NCBI RefSeq assembly: GCF_001436415.1
Contig: NZ_AYZB01000035.1
Location: 237,206-301,205 of the forward strand
Origin: Latilactobacillus graminis DSM 20719
GTDB lineage: Bacteria > Bacillota > Bacilli > Lactobacillales > Lactobacillaceae
Reading direction: 5' to 3'
DNA: 64,000 nt
The notes beneath the pieces are model-generated. The model worked only from the letters and a program-made list of their open reading frames with translations, was not told the DNA's origin and did no database searches. A program made the translations under genes and the position numbers. Positions 1 through 9,553 of this stretch are shown here, piece by piece (the stretch's first letter is position 1; the number at the start of each line of letters is the position of its first letter).

Positions 1-830
1 GGATCAGCATTATTCGGATCAAAATGATGTAGCGTAATCGCAGTCGCAATCGTAGCCACCAGACCAATAAATGCAAACCAAAATAATCCAATATTAGCGC
101 CTAAAAATGAATAGGCTGTCGCCGCTTTTTTGCTCTTTGAAAAACGACTAAAATCCGCGGCAGCTGTCACCCACGCCAGGTTAAATGCCGCTAAGATATC
201 AACCGCCTGCCCCAGTTTAAGTCGTAAGTTTGCTGCTGGCCGCCAACCGATTAAATTCTTGAATGGCACCATCTTAAAAACAATCAGCGATTCCCACATC
301 ACTAAAATAATCACTAAGATAATCCCAATCCGTTCAATCCAACGGATAGATCTTTCACCTAACGAAATGCTGATTAAATGTAAGACTGACATAATTAAAA
401 TTCCAATAATCAGGCTCATTCGATTCATTGGACCATTATTGCCAGTCCAACCCATAATTTCCTTGATGATCAAACTGACTGAGGTTGCCGCAATGTAGGT
501 ATTAACTGCCGCCCAACCCATAAATTGAATTACATTAATGATTGAAGGGACCACCGAACCATTGACCCCAAAAGAAGCGCGGGTTAACCCCATCGACCCA
601 ACACCGGTTTGATAGCCCATATATGATGCCAGTGCAAGTAACACATATGATAAACAACCTACAACAAGCAATAACATTGATCCTTGGAGCAAACCAGTTG
701 CCGCAATAATCCCGCCAATAAACCAAGTCCCGTTATTCGCATTAGCCCCAATCCAAGTTGCCAATAAGTCCCATCGACCCATAGTCCGTTGATCTTTAGT
801 CACTGCATCAATTGTTTGTTGTTTTGCCAT
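1..830 (-). CDS. NCS1-family nucleobase permease, 3' end outside window
   Basis: The first 276 residues are present; the gene runs off the left edge of the window. The N-terminus carries GRWDLLATWIGANANNGTW, followed by a run of hydrophobic segments (roughly seven visible), which is the look of NCS1 (CodB/cytosine-purine permease) transporters that import nucleobases across the cytoplasmic membrane by cation symport. The ATG at 830 has a GGAGG 11 nt upstream. A PyrR-type attenuator lies directly upstream (863-948), so expression probably falls when UMP/UTP is plentiful. That points to a pyrimidine base (cytosine or uracil) as substrate rather than a purine or allantoin. Family assignment is confident; the substrate is inferred from the regulation only. 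Confidence 0.85.
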   Translation of the reverse strand, partial: MAKQQTIDAVTKDQRTMGRWDLLATWIGANANNGTWFIGGIIAATGLLQGSMLLLVVGCLSYVLLALASYMGYQTGVGSMGLTRASFGVNGSVVPSIINVIQFMGWAAVNTYIAATSVSLIIKEIMGWTGNNGPMNRMSLIIGILIMSVLHLISISLGERSIRWIERIGIILVIILVMWESLIVFKMVPFKNLIGWRPAANLRLKLGQAVDILAAFNLAWVTAAADFSRFSKSKKAATAYSFLGANIGLFWFAFIGLVATIATAITLHHFDPNNAD

Positions 831-862
831 ATTTATTTAGTCCTCCACGTAATTGATAACAT

Positions 863-892
863 AAAAAAAGCCTGCTCTGAACAAGAGCAGGC
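863..892 (-). terminator. Intrinsic terminator of the PyrR attenuator
   Basis: On the minus strand a 9-bp perfect stem (GCCTGCTCT/AGAGCAGGC, 5-nt loop, 870-892) is followed by seven T. It lies between the PyrR-binding hairpin and the permease start, so it is the conditional terminator of the attenuator. Confidence 0.85.
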
Positions 893-915
893 CAATCATT
901 GCTTATTAACCGCTC

Positions 916-948
916 CCTTGGCAGCCTCGCTGAACTGCACTTAAAAGG
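916..948 (-). promoter_or_regulatory. PyrR-binding anti-antiterminator hairpin
   Basis: The minus strand at 923-936 reads AGTTCAGCGAGGCT, which fits the conserved PyrR-binding loop (about ARUCCnGnGAGGYU, recalled from the Bacillus/Lactobacillus pyr leaders) except for U in place of one C. It sits in a hairpin closed by CCTT/AAGG and CAG/CTG. With the terminator at 863-892 it makes a classic pyr attenuator: UMP-bound PyrR stabilises this hairpin, which lets the terminator form. Confidence 0.75.
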
Positions 949-1126
949 ATTTTATTTATAAGCATTGTAGTAAAACTGCTTGCCAAAGTCAACCGAAGAT
1001 TGTTACAGGCATATGAAAAATAGTCCATCTTATTTTGCCAGATTGAAATATCCGTTCAATAAATGCGCCACAACTATGCGCCCATCCATGCCGATAAACA
1101 CGTTAGCACAATCCATTCCGCTTGGA

Positions 1127-2566
1127 TTAAGCTTCAGTGTTCACAATTGTTTCATCTGGAAAAGTCAACGTAAAGGTCGTTCCTTGGCCGAGTTCACTTT
1201 GCACATCAATTTTCCCATGGTGTAACTGGACGAGCTGATGGACGATTGCTAAGCCCAGTCCAGATTCCCCATAACGAGTATTTTTCCGCGATGGATCGGC
1301 TTTGTAATAACGTTCCCAAATATTCTTAACTTGGTCAGCAGTCATGCCAATCCCAGTATCTCGTATTGCTAACACAGTCTCGTGAAACCCAACTTCAGCA
1401 GTCACTGTAATTTTTCCATCTTGTGTAAACTGGATTGCATTTTGCATGATGTTAAAGATAACTTGTACAAATCGGTCATAATCGGCATAAATTGGCACAT
1501 TATCGGGAGCCTCTAAGACCAGTCGATCCCCTGCCTCAGTGGCCTTCTTATCTAATTGTTCTTGAATATTCTGGATGGCAGCCACCGCATTAAATGTCTG
1601 TCGATTTAACTTAATTTGATTAGTCCGAATTTTTTCGTAATCCAAGTTTTCATTAACCAACCGAATTAAACGATTAGTTTCATTTTGCATCAATGTAATA
1701 CTCTTAGCCCGCATCTCTTCTGGTATTGCATCATATTGTAGGCCTTCCAAAAGGCCTTTAACGGTCGTCAGTGGTGTTCGCATTTCGTGTGCAGCATCTG
1801 CCATAAATTGGCGTCGTCGGTCCTCTTGCCGCTTAATTTCCTTTTCAGAAGCACTTAATGAATGGACCATCTCGTTAAAATCGGTCGCCAAATCATCTAA
1901 TTCATCCTTCCCAGGATTTTTAATCTGGACGTCAAAGTCACCTTCAGCCACTAAATGCGTTGCATTTCGCAGCCGATTAATCCGATAAATTTGATACCGG
2001 GCTAAAACATAGCTTAACAAAACGCCCCCAATCGTTGATAGTAAAAATGCGACGAACAGGTTCTTACGCATTGTGGTCAGGCCAGATTTAACGGTCTGTA
2101 AAGGCGCCGCAACACCAATTACGTAAATTAGTTTATTATTGTAAAAAACTGGTTTAAACACGACTAACTGTTCCTGCTTATTATTATTCACCTGATGTGA
2201 ATCACGACTCAAACTAAGCCGTTGAATTTGACCGTTCTTTAAGTGTTTCCAATACTGCTTCTTAACCGATATTTTAGAATCTGGTGTGGGATAAACCATC
2301 TCATTTTCAGCATTAAAGAAGTTAAACCCAACATGCTGTTGGGACAATATCTGTTGACTGTCAGCAATAAATTGAGTCGACAAGGTAGCCTGGGCCCCCT
2401 GTTTAAAGGCCTCGCGTTCAATTACATTTGCGTAGCCTTCTAATTGATCCCAAGTATTTTCGTAGGCAGTTTTAGTCGAATATTGCGTAAATGCAATGCC
2501 CACAATCACAATTGTTGTCATTATTACCCCGAAAAAGGCTAACATCCACTGATAAATTAATTTCAT
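1127..2566 (-). CDS. Sensor histidine kinase of a two-component system
   Basis: A 479-residue membrane histidine kinase. A first membrane helix (about residues 7-27) precedes an extracytoplasmic sensor region (28-168), then a second helix (about 169-189), a HAMP linker (about 190-243) and a HisKA domain with the phospho-acceptor H260 in HEMRTPLTT. The HATPase_c domain shows an N box (NIMQNAIQ), a G1 box (DTGIGM) and a G2 box (GLGLAIV). The start overlaps the stop of the response regulator by 4 bp (ATGA type), so the two are translationally coupled. The signal sensed cannot be told from sequence. Architecture resembles OmpR-partner kinases of the CssS/ArlS type, but I do not assign an orthologue. 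Confidence 0.92.
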   Translation of the reverse strand: MKLIYQWMLAFFGVIMTTIVIVGIAFTQYSTKTAYENTWDQLEGYANVIEREAFKQGAQATLSTQFIADSQQILSQQHVGFNFFNAENEMVYPTPDSKISVKKQYWKHLKNGQIQRLSLSRDSHQVNNNKQEQLVVFKPVFYNNKLIYVIGVAAPLQTVKSGLTTMRKNLFVAFLLSTIGGVLLSYVLARYQIYRINRLRNATHLVAEGDFDVQIKNPGKDELDDLATDFNEMVHSLSASEKEIKRQEDRRRQFMADAAHEMRTPLTTVKGLLEGLQYDAIPEEMRAKSITLMQNETNRLIRLVNENLDYEKIRTNQIKLNRQTFNAVAAIQNIQEQLDKKATEAGDRLVLEAPDNVPIYADYDRFVQVIFNIMQNAIQFTQDGKITVTAEVGFHETVLAIRDTGIGMTADQVKNIWERYYKADPSRKNTRYGESGLGLAIVHQLVQLHHGKIDVQSELGQGTTFTLTFPDETIVNTEA

Positions 2567-3306
2567 TTTGCAGCCACATCTGAATCATCAAATTTATAAC
2601 CAACACCCCAGACAGTCTGAATCACTTGTGGCCCGACTTTTTCGATTTTCTGACGTAACTTCTTGATGTGGGCATCGACAGTGCGCTCATCCCCGAAATA
2701 TTGATAGTCCCATACCAGTTCCAGTAATTGTTCACGGGAAAAAACTTGGCGCGCATTTTTAGCTAACGTTTTTAACAGATCAAATTCCTTTGGGGTTAAC
2801 TCTAAAATCGGCTGATCTAATAAGTAGGCTTCACGTGTTTTAGAACTCAATTTGAAGTGCGTCGTTTGCACATCATAATCAGATTGGTCAGTCGTTTGTT
2901 GTAAACTTTCTTCAGCAGCCTCTACTTGTTCATCAACTAATTCGGCCCGTCGATGTAGGGCTTTAATCCGGGCAATTAATGTGATTGGGCTAAACGGCTT
3001 GGTCACATAATCATCGGCCCCTAGTTCTAATCCTAGCACTTGATCACTCTCAGAATCACGTGCTGTGAGCATTATAATTGGTACCGTCTTTGAGCGTTCG
3101 CGAATTTTCTGTGCCACTTGCATACCATCTAAACCTGGTAAGTTAAGATCCAAAGTAATAATATCCCAACTTTCTGGATCGGTACTAAAAGCGGTCACTG
3201 CTTCTACACCATCGTATGCAAAATGGGCATCCCAAGCCTCTTTTTGGAAAAACATACTCATCATTTCAGATACCGATTTATTATCTTCAACCATTAAAAT
3301 TTTCAT
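2563..3306 (-). CDS. OmpR-family response regulator
   Basis: A 247-residue DNA-binding response regulator, partner of the overlapping kinase. The receiver domain has acidic residues E7/D8, phospho-acceptor D53 (TLDLNLPG), the conserved T in TARD (about 81) and K in TKPF (about 103). The C-terminal winged helix has the usual LTPKEFDLL and the closing VWGVGYKF. The linker between the domains (about 120-145) is long and acidic/Q-rich for this family. It is first gene of the pair; SD AAGGA precedes the ATG at 3306. Target genes are unknown. Confidence 0.93.
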   Translation of the reverse strand: MKILMVEDNKSVSEMMSMFFQKEAWDAHFAYDGVEAVTAFSTDPESWDIITLDLNLPGLDGMQVAQKIRERSKTVPIIMLTARDSESDQVLGLELGADDYVTKPFSPITLIARIKALHRRAELVDEQVEAAEESLQQTTDQSDYDVQTTHFKLSSKTREAYLLDQPILELTPKEFDLLKTLAKNARQVFSREQLLELVWDYQYFGDERTVDAHIKKLRQKIEKVGPQVIQTVWGVGYKFDDSDVAAK

Positions 3307-3341
3307 TATAATTCCTTCTCTTTTTACAACATTATGTCTAC

Positions 3342-3347
3342 ATTATA
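3342..3347 (-). promoter_or_regulatory. Likely -10 element for the two-component operon
   Basis: A perfect TATAAT on the minus strand lies 36 nt upstream of the response-regulator ATG. No good -35 is seen at 16-18 nt, so only the -10 is proposed. Confidence 0.45.
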
Positions 3348-3661
3348 CAGTAGATAAACTAATTACGGATGAATAAAATATGAAGAACTCATGAAAATAG
3401 TTCCGCTGATACAATTAAGCGTCCTGTAAAATAAGTCCTTAACCAGTCGAATGACCTTTTGGGGATTACCTAAAAAACACTAAGATTTAAAATTAGTCCT
3501 CAAAACCAGACCGCACTATTTTCGCAAGCACGTCGCCCATTATCCTTCAATATCAATGTAACTATCACCACGTCTTTAATTTTCAAAGATGCTACGACTG
3601 TTATTTATGCTTGAAACATGATAGCATATGAGACAGATATTAAATTTTAGGAGGCCCTATT
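3348..3661. other. Intergenic region, no gene seen
   Basis: About 310 bp between the divergent response regulator and HAD gene. No ORF with a ribosome binding site, no strong hairpin and no repeat was recognised. It must hold the promoter of the HAD gene; the only site I can point to is its SD, GGAGG at 3650-3654. Confidence 0.5.
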
Positions 3662-4435
3662 TTGACCTATAAAGGACTGGTATTTTTTGATCTGGACGGT
3701 ACACTTTACAACGCGCATTCAGAAGTTGACGCTGCGGTTGCAATTGCATTGCGGCAACTACGCGCCAACAACTACCTACCCATCATTGCTACTGGGCGCT
3801 CACCACTTGAGATTCAAGATGCATTGGCAACGACGGGTATCGATTCATTCATCTGTTTAAACGGCAGTTACATTCAATTTGAAGGCCAATCAGTCTACCA
3901 AGGAACGATTCCAACCCCCGTTATTGAAGCGACGGTGGCGACTGCTAAGGCTGCTGGCGAAGCTGTTGCTTTTTATAACGACCAAGCAATCCGCATTACT
4001 GCAATCACCCAAGCTGGTAAGGACGCTTATAACTATGTTAATTCAGACTTGCCGCCAGTCGACCCCGATTACTATTTAAACCATCCGGTATACATGATGT
4101 TGATCCTAACTAACAATAACGATCAAGCTTACACGGAACCACAAGGGACTAATTTGACCTTCTATCGCAACACACCTTATTCAATTGATACAGTTGAAAA
4201 AGATTGTTCTAAGCAAACGGGCATTAAAACACTAATCAAATCACAAAACTTATCGGGGATTCCCACTTATGCGTTTGGTGATGGTACAAATGATTTACCA
4301 ATGCTCGACTATGTGGACTATCCAACCGTCATGGGCAATGGAATTCCTGAAGCCAAAGCAAAGGCGAAATACATTACCTCTAAAAACACTGAAGGTGGCA
4401 TTATCAAAGGGCTCCGTCATTGGGGGTTAATTTAA
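3662..4435 (+). CDS. HAD-superfamily Cof-type phosphatase
   Basis: A 257-residue haloacid-dehalogenase hydrolase of the Cof/YkrA type, a cytosolic phosphatase acting on small phosphorylated metabolites such as sugar phosphates or cofactors. Motif I is FFDLDGTLY with nucleophile D10 and acid/base D12; motif II is the T in ATGRS (about 41); motif III/IV is GDGTNDLPML (about 207). The C2-type cap lies between. It starts with TTG, chosen because GGAGG ends 7 nt upstream and no in-frame ATG lies before motif I. It is a single-gene unit, the only plus-strand gene here, and ends in the terminator shared with dnaJ. The substrate is unknown. Confidence 0.88.
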   Translation: MTYKGLVFFDLDGTLYNAHSEVDAAVAIALRQLRANNYLPIIATGRSPLEIQDALATTGIDSFICLNGSYIQFEGQSVYQGTIPTPVIEATVATAKAAGEAVAFYNDQAIRITAITQAGKDAYNYVNSDLPPVDPDYYLNHPVYMMLILTNNNDQAYTEPQGTNLTFYRNTPYSIDTVEKDCSKQTGIKTLIKSQNLSGIPTYAFGDGTNDLPMLDYVDYPTVMGNGIPEAKAKAKYITSKNTEGGIIKGLRHWGLI

Positions 4436-4455
4436 CAACATATTAATCTATGTAA

Positions 4456-4492
4456 AAAAGGATCACTGATTAAAAAATCGGTGATCCTTTTA
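4456..4492. terminator. Bidirectional terminator between HAD gene and dnaJ
   Basis: A nearly perfect hairpin (AAAAGGATCAC...GTGATCCTTTT) has A and T runs on both sides, so it can end both the plus-strand HAD transcript and the minus-strand dnaJ transcript. Confidence 0.85.
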
Positions 4493-4522
4493 ACGTACCA
4501 AAAATACTTTTGCCATGCTTTA

Positions 4523-5662
4523 CTATTTCTTATGTTTTTTATTTAGAATCTTATCGAATAAGTTGTTGTCTTGTGGGTTAACTGAATCTCCACTGGCCAC
4601 TGCAAATGCCTTTAAGGCATCCCGTTGTTTACTATTTAGGGTCTTGGGCGTAACAATGTTGACTGTAACATTTTGATCACCGTTACCTGTACCATGTAAC
4701 TTAGGTGCTCCTTTACCCCGTAAACGGAATACCGTATGCGTTTGTGTTCCGGCTGGCACCTTTAGATTTACCGAGCCGTGAACAGTGTTGACCTCGATTT
4801 CATCCCCCAAGGCAGCTTGGACGAAACTAATTGGAACTTCTGAATAAATCTGAGCCCCGTCGCGTTTAAATTCAGCACTCGGTGCCACACGGAATACAAT
4901 AAATAAATCTCCATAAGGGCCGCCGTTGGTGCCAGCTTCACCTTGACCTTGAAGACGCATTTGTTGCCCGTCTTCGACACCGGCTGGGACTTTAACTTTG
5001 ACAGTGTGACGCTCGTCTTCATGACCTGTACCATGACATGTTTCGCATTTTTCTTTAATTTCTTTACCAGTGCCACCACAAACATCACATACTTCTTGAA
5101 CCATCATCCGGCCAAATGCAGTTTGCCGTTCAACTTGAACTTGACCAGAACCATGACATTTATGACATGTTTGGGCACTCGTTCCAGGTTTTGCACCAGA
5201 ACCGTGACACGTATGACATTCTGCTTCACGATTGTAAGAAATCTTAGTATCTTTTCCAAAAATGGCTTCATCAAATTTTAAATCCATTCGATATTGTAAG
5301 TCAGAACCCTGACGAGGGGCGTTGGGTTGTTGACGTGCACTACCGCCACCGAAAAATGAACTGAAAATATCTTCGAAACCACCAAAGCCTTGGGCACCGC
5401 CGCCAAAGCCTTGGCCAGCACCGCCACCGAAGCCACCATTCATCCCATCATGACCATATTGATCATAAGCAGCTCGTTTTTGAGGATCGCTTAATGCATC
5501 ATAAGCTTCCGTGACTTCCTTAAACTTGGCTTCTGCATCAGGTGCTTTATTAATATCTGGATGGTATTTCTTTGAAAGTTTACGATAGGCTTTTTTAATC
5601 TCATCATCTGAAGCGTCTTTACTTATTCCTAAGACGTCATAGTAATCTCTTTTATCAGCCAT
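4523..5662 (-). CDS. dnaJ: Chaperone DnaJ (Hsp40)
   Basis: A 379-residue type I J protein that stimulates the DnaK ATPase and hands over unfolded clients. The J domain is N-terminal with HPD (in KYHPDINK), followed by a G/F-rich linker (about 72-110). The zinc domain has four CxxCxGxG repeats ([32 protein letters not shown]), then the C-terminal substrate-binding domain. The ATG has GGAGG upstream. It is last gene of the hrcA-grpE-dnaK-dnaJ cluster, but a hairpin terminator separates it from dnaK, so part of the transcript may stop early. Confidence 0.98.
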   Translation of the reverse strand: MADKRDYYDVLGISKDASDDEIKKAYRKLSKKYHPDINKAPDAEAKFKEVTEAYDALSDPQKRAAYDQYGHDGMNGGFGGGAGQGFGGGAQGFGGFEDIFSSFFGGGSARQQPNAPRQGSDLQYRMDLKFDEAIFGKDTKISYNREAECHTCHGSGAKPGTSAQTCHKCHGSGQVQVERQTAFGRMMVQEVCDVCGGTGKEIKEKCETCHGTGHEDERHTVKVKVPAGVEDGQQMRLQGQGEAGTNGGPYGDLFIVFRVAPSAEFKRDGAQIYSEVPISFVQAALGDEIEVNTVHGSVNLKVPAGTQTHTVFRLRGKGAPKLHGTGNGDQNVTVNIVTPKTLNSKQRDALKAFAVASGDSVNPQDNNLFDKILNKKHKK

Positions 5663-5730
5663 TGTGGGCCTCCATTCATATACTTATGCGCTAAATCTAC
5701 CTTAACAAGGATAGCATAATTGACTGATTA

Positions 5731-5772
5731 AAAAAAGCCAAGGCCCTAGACCATACTAGGTTTTGGCTTTTT
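5731..5772 (-). terminator. Intergenic terminator between dnaK and dnaJ
   Basis: The hairpin AAAGCCAA..CCTAG / CTAGG..TTGGCTTT is followed on the minus strand by a T run. It probably lowers dnaJ levels relative to dnaK; there is no second CIRCE upstream of dnaJ. Confidence 0.75.
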
Positions 5773-5781
5773 CTAAACACA

Positions 5782-7623
5782 TTATTCTTTGTCGTCTTTA
5801 ACTTCCTCGAAGTCGCCGTCGACAGTACCATCATCAGGCTTACCATCAGTTGCACTACCCTCAGCACCACCAGCAGCTTGTTGCGCTTCTTGTGCTTGTT
5901 GATACAATTTAACCGTTAATTCTTGAACAATTTCACTTAACGCATCACGTTTAGTCTTCATATCTTCAAGATTATTTTCTTGTTGTGCCTTGACTAATTC
6001 TTCCTTCGCATCTTTAGCCTTTTGTAATTCTTCATCAGAAACTTTACCTTCAAGCTCCTTCAAAGTCTTGTCTGTTTGGAAGATTAATTGATCGACATCA
6101 TTCTTCAAATCAACTTCTTCTTTACGTTTACTATCGGCTTCTTCATTTTCTTGAGCTTCTTTCATCATCCGATCAATTTCTTCGTCTGATAAACCAGAGT
6201 TACTCTTGATTGTAATCTTTTGTTCTTTGTTTGTGCCTAAGTCTTTAGCAGAAACATTAACAATCCCGTTTTTATCAATATCGAATTTAACTTCGATTTG
6301 TGGTACACCACGTGGTGCAGCAGGAATATCAGTTAATTGGAAACGACCTAAAGTCTTGTTGTCGGCAGCCATTGGACGTTCACCTTGTAGAACATGGATA
6401 TCAACGGCCGGTTGATTGTCAGCAGCCGTTGAGAAAGTTTGTGCCTTGCTTGTTGGAATCGTTGTATTCCGGTCGATTAATTTCGTGAAGACACCACCCA
6501 TTGTTTCAATCCCCAATGATAATGGTGTGACATCAAGTAAAACAACGTCTTTAACGTCACCTGAGATAACACCACCTTGCACAGCAGCACCAAGTGCAAC
6601 CGCTTCGTCAGGGTTGATTGAGTGATCAGGTTCCTTGCCAGTCCAATTCTTAACTGCTTCTTGAACAGCGGGAATCCGTGTTGAACCACCATTTAAGATG
6701 ACTTTGTCGATGTCACCTGATTCTAGACCAGCATCTTTCAAAGCATTCATAACAGGTGCTTTAGTCCGATCAACTAAGTCGGAGGTTAACTTATCAAATT
6801 CAGCACGTGATAATGTCATTTCTAAATGCAACGGGCCGTTATCGCCGGCCGAGATAAATGGCAAGCTAATTTGTGTGCTTGTAACGCCAGATAAATCTTT
6901 CTTAGCTTTTTCGGCAGCATCCTTTAACCGTTGCATAGCCATCTTGTCTTTTGACAAGTCGATACCGTTGTCTGATTTGAAGTTTTCAACTAACCAGTTC
7001 ATGATGGCTTCATCAAAGTCATCCCCACCTAAATGGGTATCACCGTTTGTTGATAATACTTGGAAGACACCATCGCCTAATTCAAGCACTGAAACGTCAA
7101 ATGTCCCACCACCAAGGTCATAAACTAAGACTTTTTCGTCTGTTTCTGTCTTGTCCAAACCGTAAGCTAATGCTGAAGCTGTTGGTTCGTTGATAATCCG
7201 TTTAACATCTAAGCCGGCAATCTTACCAGCATCTTTAGTTGCTTGGCGTTGTGAATCATTGAAGTAAGCAGGCACTGTGATAACAGCTTCTGTGACTTCT
7301 TCACCAAGATAATCTTCAGCGAATTTCTTGATGTATTGTAAGATCATTGCTGAAACTTCTTGTGGTGTGTATGATTTGTCGCCAACAGTTACTTTGTAAC
7401 CTGCTTCGCCGATGTGCCGTTTGATTGATGCGATTGTATCAGGGTTAGTGATTGCTTGGCGTTTTGCCACTTCACCGACTTGGATTTCGCCGTTTTTAAA
7501 TGATACAACCGATGGTGTTGTCCGTGCGCCTTCTGGATTTGTGATAATTTTTGGTTGGCCGCCTTCCAGAACGGCAACCGCTGAGTTGGTTGTTCCTAAG
7601 TCAATACCGATTACTTTACTCAT
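5782..7623 (-). CDS. dnaK: Chaperone DnaK (Hsp70)
   Basis: A 613-residue ATP-dependent chaperone in the cytosol. The nucleotide-binding domain starts [10 protein letters not shown] and has [11 protein letters not shown] and the LNGGSTRIP loop. The linker [11 protein letters not shown] leads into the substrate-binding domain, and the lid ends in a Q/A/G-rich tail closing with EEVKDDKE. Third gene of the HrcA-controlled operon, 36 bp after grpE. Length and motifs are typical of Firmicutes; nothing unusual. Confidence 0.99.
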   Translation of the reverse strand: MSKVIGIDLGTTNSAVAVLEGGQPKIITNPEGARTTPSVVSFKNGEIQVGEVAKRQAITNPDTIASIKRHIGEAGYKVTVGDKSYTPQEVSAMILQYIKKFAEDYLGEEVTEAVITVPAYFNDSQRQATKDAGKIAGLDVKRIINEPTASALAYGLDKTETDEKVLVYDLGGGTFDVSVLELGDGVFQVLSTNGDTHLGGDDFDEAIMNWLVENFKSDNGIDLSKDKMAMQRLKDAAEKAKKDLSGVTSTQISLPFISAGDNGPLHLEMTLSRAEFDKLTSDLVDRTKAPVMNALKDAGLESGDIDKVILNGGSTRIPAVQEAVKNWTGKEPDHSINPDEAVALGAAVQGGVISGDVKDVVLLDVTPLSLGIETMGGVFTKLIDRNTTIPTSKAQTFSTAADNQPAVDIHVLQGERPMAADNKTLGRFQLTDIPAAPRGVPQIEVKFDIDKNGIVNVSAKDLGTNKEQKITIKSNSGLSDEEIDRMMKEAQENEEADSKRKEEVDLKNDVDQLIFQTDKTLKELEGKVSDEELQKAKDAKEELVKAQQENNLEDMKTKRDALSEIVQELTVKLYQQAQEAQQAAGGAEGSATDGKPDDGTVDGDFEEVKDDKE

Positions 7624-7659
7624 GAAAAATACCCTCTTTTTTAAGATTTTTAAATTTAA

Positions 7660-8271
7660 TTATTGAGCAACAACGACCATTGCTGGTCTCAAAACACGAT
7701 CCTTCAAGTAGTAACCTTTTTGGAAAACTTGAACCACCGTATCTGCTTTTTGATCACCATCAGCAGCGATTGTTTGGACCGCTTGGTGAATGGTCGGATC
7801 AAAGGCTTGCCCTTGGGCCTCAATTTCTTTAACACCATGATCTTCTAAAGCTTGCTTCATATGATCATAAGTCATCTGCACGCCTTTTTTAAGACTTGCT
7901 GCACCTTCTTCAGTAACTTCAGTTGCTAATGCCCGTTCTAAGTTGTCTAAGACTGGTAAAACAGCTTTAGCCAATGATTGGCCATCATATTTTAATAAGT
8001 TAGCCTGTTCTTTTTGCTGACGCATTTGCATATTCTTAATTTCAGCTTGTGAACGTAAGAACCGGTCTTCTAATTCATCATATTTCGTTTGTAGTTCAGT
8101 AAGTTGTTCATCTGAAGCTGGTTTTTCAGCCGTTGTAGCTTCTGGTGCTGGTTCAACCACCTTATCCGCTTCTAGTTCGGGTTCAAATGGCGTCTCTTCT
8201 TTAGGTGTCTTTGTTTCTGGCATCTCTGTAGCTGACTTTGTTTGTTTTTCAGCCTTTTCTTGCTTGGTCAA
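7660..8271 (-). CDS. grpE: Nucleotide exchange factor GrpE
   Basis: A 203-residue DnaK co-chaperone that promotes ADP release. An acidic, low-complexity N-terminal tail (about 1-55) precedes the long coiled coil and the C-terminal beta domain ending in LRPAMVVVAQ, which is the family signature. The start is TTG at 8271: AAGGAG lies 9 nt upstream and no in-frame ATG is suitable. It sits 21 bp after hrcA and 36 bp before dnaK. Confidence 0.97.
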   Translation of the reverse strand: MTKQEKAEKQTKSATEMPETKTPKEETPFEPELEADKVVEPAPEATTAEKPASDEQLTELQTKYDELEDRFLRSQAEIKNMQMRQQKEQANLLKYDGQSLAKAVLPVLDNLERALATEVTEEGAASLKKGVQMTYDHMKQALEDHGVKEIEAQGQAFDPTIHQAVQTIAADGDQKADTVVQVFQKGYYLKDRVLRPAMVVVAQ

Positions 8272-8292
8272 ATGAACACGCTCCTTTTAAGA

Positions 8293-9345
8293 TTAATCAT
8301 CATCTAAATTTGCATAATAATCAATTAATTTCTTTGCCAATTCTTCACGAAATAAATCAAGTAAACCAATCATCCGTGAATAAGGCATGCTAGTGGGGCC
8401 TAGTAATGCAATCACACCTTGACCATGCTCACCAACATCATAATTCACAGTCATCAGACTGTAATGTTTCAACAAATCATTCGCCATCTCAGCCCCTAGG
8501 CGAACCTGGACTTTGCTATTGGCACCTTCAGGGGATAAATTTAGTAACTTAGCTAAATCATCTGACTGATTAATCATGTTATACAATGACTTGAGTTGAG
8601 TCACATCATCGAACTCTGAAAAATTCAATAAGTTCATCTGGCCACCAACATATAGACGCTCTTGGCTTGCCTTTTTCAAAACATCGTCGAAGATATCCAA
8701 AAAACCAGTTGGCGAAGCCATATAATGTGCTAATAATACAGGAACATCCGTCTTTAATTTTTGACTCACCACTGTTAGTGGTAAACCGACTAATTGATCA
8801 TTAATGAGCCGGATTGCTTTTTCAAGTTCATCACCCGAAATTGCTTGGGGAATGGTAAATACTTGATTATCAACTGTCCCAGCACTTGTAACAATAATCG
8901 CCATCACTTGGTGATTCCCCAATGGAACTAAGCGAAACCCAGTTAATCGCACTTCCGCAACTCCCGGACCTAACGTAATTGCCGTATAACTGGTAAGGTT
9001 CGATAAAATATTCGCTGATTGTGAGACGATCTCATCAATCTTATGGTAGTGTTGTCCAAATGACTGTTGAACAGTTGCGACATCAACCGGATTGAGAGTT
9101 GCTGGTTGCATGAGATGATCCAGATAGTAACGATAACCTTGCATCGATGGTACTCGTCCAGATGACGAGTGCGTCTTTTCAATTAAACCGACACTTTCTA
9201 GATCAGCCATATCATTACGAATTGTCGCAGAACTAACGTGAACCGGTAATTCTGCCATTAACTTCTTAGAACCCACTGGCTGACCACTTTCTGTAAAAAG
9301 ACGAATAATGGCTTTCAAAATCATCAACTGTCTTTCGGTCAGCAT
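8293..9345 (-). CDS. hrcA: Heat-inducible transcription repressor HrcA
   Basis: A 350-residue repressor that binds CIRCE and shuts off its own operon until chaperone demand rises. An N-terminal winged helix ([17 protein letters not shown], then [13 protein letters not shown]) is followed by the long regulatory domain. The reading frame stays open 31 codons further upstream (to 9438), but that stretch covers the promoter and CIRCE. The start is therefore placed at the ATG at 9345, preceded by GAGGTG. First gene of the heat-shock operon. Confidence 0.97.
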   Translation of the reverse strand: MLTERQLMILKAIIRLFTESGQPVGSKKLMAELPVHVSSATIRNDMADLESVGLIEKTHSSSGRVPSMQGYRYYLDHLMQPATLNPVDVATVQQSFGQHYHKIDEIVSQSANILSNLTSYTAITLGPGVAEVRLTGFRLVPLGNHQVMAIIVTSAGTVDNQVFTIPQAISGDELEKAIRLINDQLVGLPLTVVSQKLKTDVPVLLAHYMASPTGFLDIFDDVLKKASQERLYVGGQMNLLNFSEFDDVTQLKSLYNMINQSDDLAKLLNLSPEGANSKVQVRLGAEMANDLLKHYSLMTVNYDVGEHGQGVIALLGPTSMPYSRMIGLLDLFREELAKKLIDYYANLDDD

Positions 9346-9359
9346 GTCATCACCTCTTT

Positions 9360-9386
9360 TTAGCACTTGATTATAACGAGTGCTAA
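9360..9386 (-). promoter_or_regulatory. CIRCE operator (HrcA binding site)
   Basis: An inverted repeat TTAGCACTT - 9 nt - GAGTGCTAA (plus-strand reading) matches the CIRCE consensus TTAGCACTC-N9-GAGTGCTAA except for one base. It lies between the promoter and the hrcA start, the standard position for autogenous repression. Confidence 0.95.
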
Positions 9387-9397
9387 TTACAAGTATT

Positions 9398-9426
9398 AAT
9401 ATAGCAAGAACGTCAAATAAAGTCAA
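9398..9426 (-). promoter_or_regulatory. SigA-type promoter of hrcA operon
   Basis: The minus strand has TTGACT (9426-9421), a 17-nt spacer and TATATT (9403-9398), just upstream of CIRCE. Initiation would fall inside or next to the operator. Confidence 0.8.
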
Positions 9427-9498
9427 GAAACACACCATTTTTTTTACGAATTCACTAAAAATCAGACTTCAGACTGAGTCGCCTTCCAGCCTTAAGCA

Positions 9499-9532
9499 CA
9501 AAAAACTAGCCGCTCTTATTCTAGCGACTAGC
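9499..9532 (-). terminator. Terminator of truB-ribF-hemW
   Basis: A minus-strand hairpin (CTAGTCGCT/AGCGGCTAG) is followed by a T run. It closes the hemW operon before the hrcA promoter. Confidence 0.75.
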
Positions 9533-9553
9533 TTAAATTAGTTATTGGCCGAT

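Noticed and set aside
130..498. 122-codon plus-strand frame
   Set aside because: Antisense to the NCS1 permease; composition is that of reversed hydrophobic codons and there is no SD.
980..1225. 81-codon plus-strand frame between permease and kinase
   Set aside because: No SD, runs into the kinase gene antisense, and the peptide shows no recognisable pattern.
9346..9438. N-terminal extension of hrcA by 31 codons
   Set aside because: It would cover the CIRCE operator and the promoter; the ATG at 9345 has a good SD and matches family length.
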